This document shows positions 63,527-64,000 of a stretch of 64,000 bases of DNA, one piece after another. The translations under genes and the position numbers were made by a program. How positions within the stretch are numbered: the stretch's first letter is position 1; each line of letters starts with the position of its first letter. The notes below the pieces were generated by a model that worked only from the letters and a program-made list of their open reading frames with translations, was not told where the DNA came from and made no database searches. The DNA lies in NCBI GenBank assembly GCA_028768545.1, contig CP054838.1, forward strand, positions 2,777,001-2,841,000. Reading direction: 5' to 3'. This DNA comes from Desulfobacter sp. (GTDB lineage: Bacteria; Desulfobacterota; Desulfobacteria; Desulfobacterales; Desulfobacteraceae).

Positions 63527-63778
63527 ATGAAAAAATTCATGGTTTTTGGCCTGGCCGTTTTTGTATTGTTCGCCCCGCTATCTGCCTGCTTTGCAGACTA
63601 TCACGGGGAAGACCACCTGTGTTTTATGCAGGTTGACATGGACCAGGACGGGCGTGTGACTTTTCAGGAATTTGAAAAGGCCTATGGTAATGATCCTGAA
63701 AAATTCCAGGCAATGGACCAGGACCATGATGGTCAACTTACCCATGATGAGTATGAAGAATACGTGTACAATCAGGAA
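63527..63778 (+). pseudogene. Periplasmic EF-hand protein, 3' end replaced by IS6
   Basis: Signal peptide (FMVFGLAVFVLFAPLSACFA) followed by two EF-hand loops: DMDQDGRVTFQEF and DQDHDGQLTHDEY. Calcium-ligand positions D-x-D-x-D/G are all present in both. At 63779 the IS6 element starts; the frame continues as GSVAKNY and stops in the IS at 63800-63802. The protein is nearly complete after the second EF-hand, so it may still bind calcium. Confidence 0.8.
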
Positions 63779-64000
63779 GGTTCTGTTGCAAAAAATTATT
63801 AATGTCTGATACAAGTCCGTTTTGGCACTAATTTATTTGCAGAGAGATAGTATGAAAAATGAAAACCCTTTCAAGTGGCGTCATTATGAAAAAGAAATCA
63901 TCCTGTTGAATGTTCGCTGGTATCTGAGATATCAACTGAGTTACAGGAATCTGGAAGAGATGATGCAAGAACGGGGCTTGTCTGTGGATCACAGTACCAT
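63779..64000 (+). mobile_element. IS6-family insertion sequence, copy 5, cut by window edge
   Basis: The left inverted repeat GGTTCTGTTGCAAAAAAT begins at 63779. The first 222 bases equal those of copies 2 and 3. It interrupts the end of the EF-hand gene. Confidence 0.92.
63852..64000 (+). CDS. IS6-family transposase, 3' end outside window
   Basis: First 49 codons, identical to the other copies through the LSYRNLEEMMQERGLSVDHS helix-turn-helix. Start ATG at 63852. Confidence 0.9.
   Translation, partial: MKNENPFKWRHYEKEIILLNVRWYLRYQLSYRNLEEMMQERGLSVDHST

Noticed and set aside
1-64000. CRISPR array, rRNA operon, prophage or integron
   Set aside because: No regularly spaced repeats, rRNA sequence, phage structural genes or integrase/attC pattern was seen.

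Overview
The window looks like a chromosome segment of a strictly anaerobic, sulfate-reducing deltaproteobacterium of the Desulfobacteraceae type. This rests on gene content: dsrC; a large NuoEF/HdrA/MvhD/Flx-type redox operon with two genes read through UGA as selenocysteine; a three-gene 2-oxoacid:ferredoxin oxidoreductase operon with a GltD-like subunit; an siroheme-decarboxylase-like AsnC protein; and pyruvate phosphate dikinase with its regulator. I cannot name the species from the sequence alone.

Layout. 1-1010 is an IS4-type element cut by the window edge; it abuts a small release-factor-like gene. 1.4-5.7 kb holds DUF503, a CQLG-repeat protein, the PPDK regulator, cheR and three small envelope genes, one of them an exported degenerate receiver domain. 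5.8-11.4 kb holds ppdK, an ABC-F ATPase, and the N-terminal part of a GspE/PilB ATPase cut by an IS6-type element. 11.4-16.9 kb is a block bounded by two inverted IS6 copies and carrying murA and tRNA-Leu(UAA); the right copy is itself broken by an IS256 element. 16.9-19.7 kb holds a decayed CoA-dehydratase/reductase activase. 19.9-23.4 kb is a complete mla lipid-transport operon (E-F-D-C-A). 23.5-25.3 kb holds a nitrilase-family gene, an AsnC/AhbA-B-like gene and dsrC. 25.3-34.8 kb is the eight-gene redox operon. 35-44.9 kb holds miaA, a beheaded lon next to an ISKra4-like element, a DUF2147 gene, a molybdopterin oxidoreductase split by an IS3 element, and uspA. 44.9-56 kb is an IS graveyard: one IS256 nested inside another, a second IS4-type copy, two more IS6 copies, and gene fragments between them. 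56-63.8 kb is quieter: a lipoprotein, a NifU-like scaffold, khpA, a GIY-YIG protein, the kor operon, and an EF-hand gene truncated by a fifth IS6 copy at the right edge.

How the parts fit together. The redox operon (transcribed right to left from 34816 to 25329) encodes NADH-oxidising modules (NuoE/NuoF), an HdrA flavin/iron-sulfur core, an MvhD linker and AsrA/AsrB-like (Flx) subunits. It is most simply read as a soluble electron-bifurcating or confurcating complex joining NADH, ferredoxin and a third partner. The HdrA core appears split. A 126-residue selenoprotein carries the dinucleotide fold, a C-x-x-U motif and one 4Fe-4S motif. The adjacent 1084-residue NuoG/HdrA fusion begins its HdrA homology just after that point. 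This is the most unusual signal in the window.

A second theme is IS-driven decay. At least ten genes are truncated, split or fused to IS ends: the release factor, gspE/pilB, activase, lon, the molybdopterin oxidoreductase, DUF3394, a small membrane protein, an HDOD protein, a TPR-like protein and the EF-hand gene. The IS256 copies have clear 8-bp target duplications. The IS6 copies that can be checked do not, which suggests recombination or adjacent deletion after insertion.
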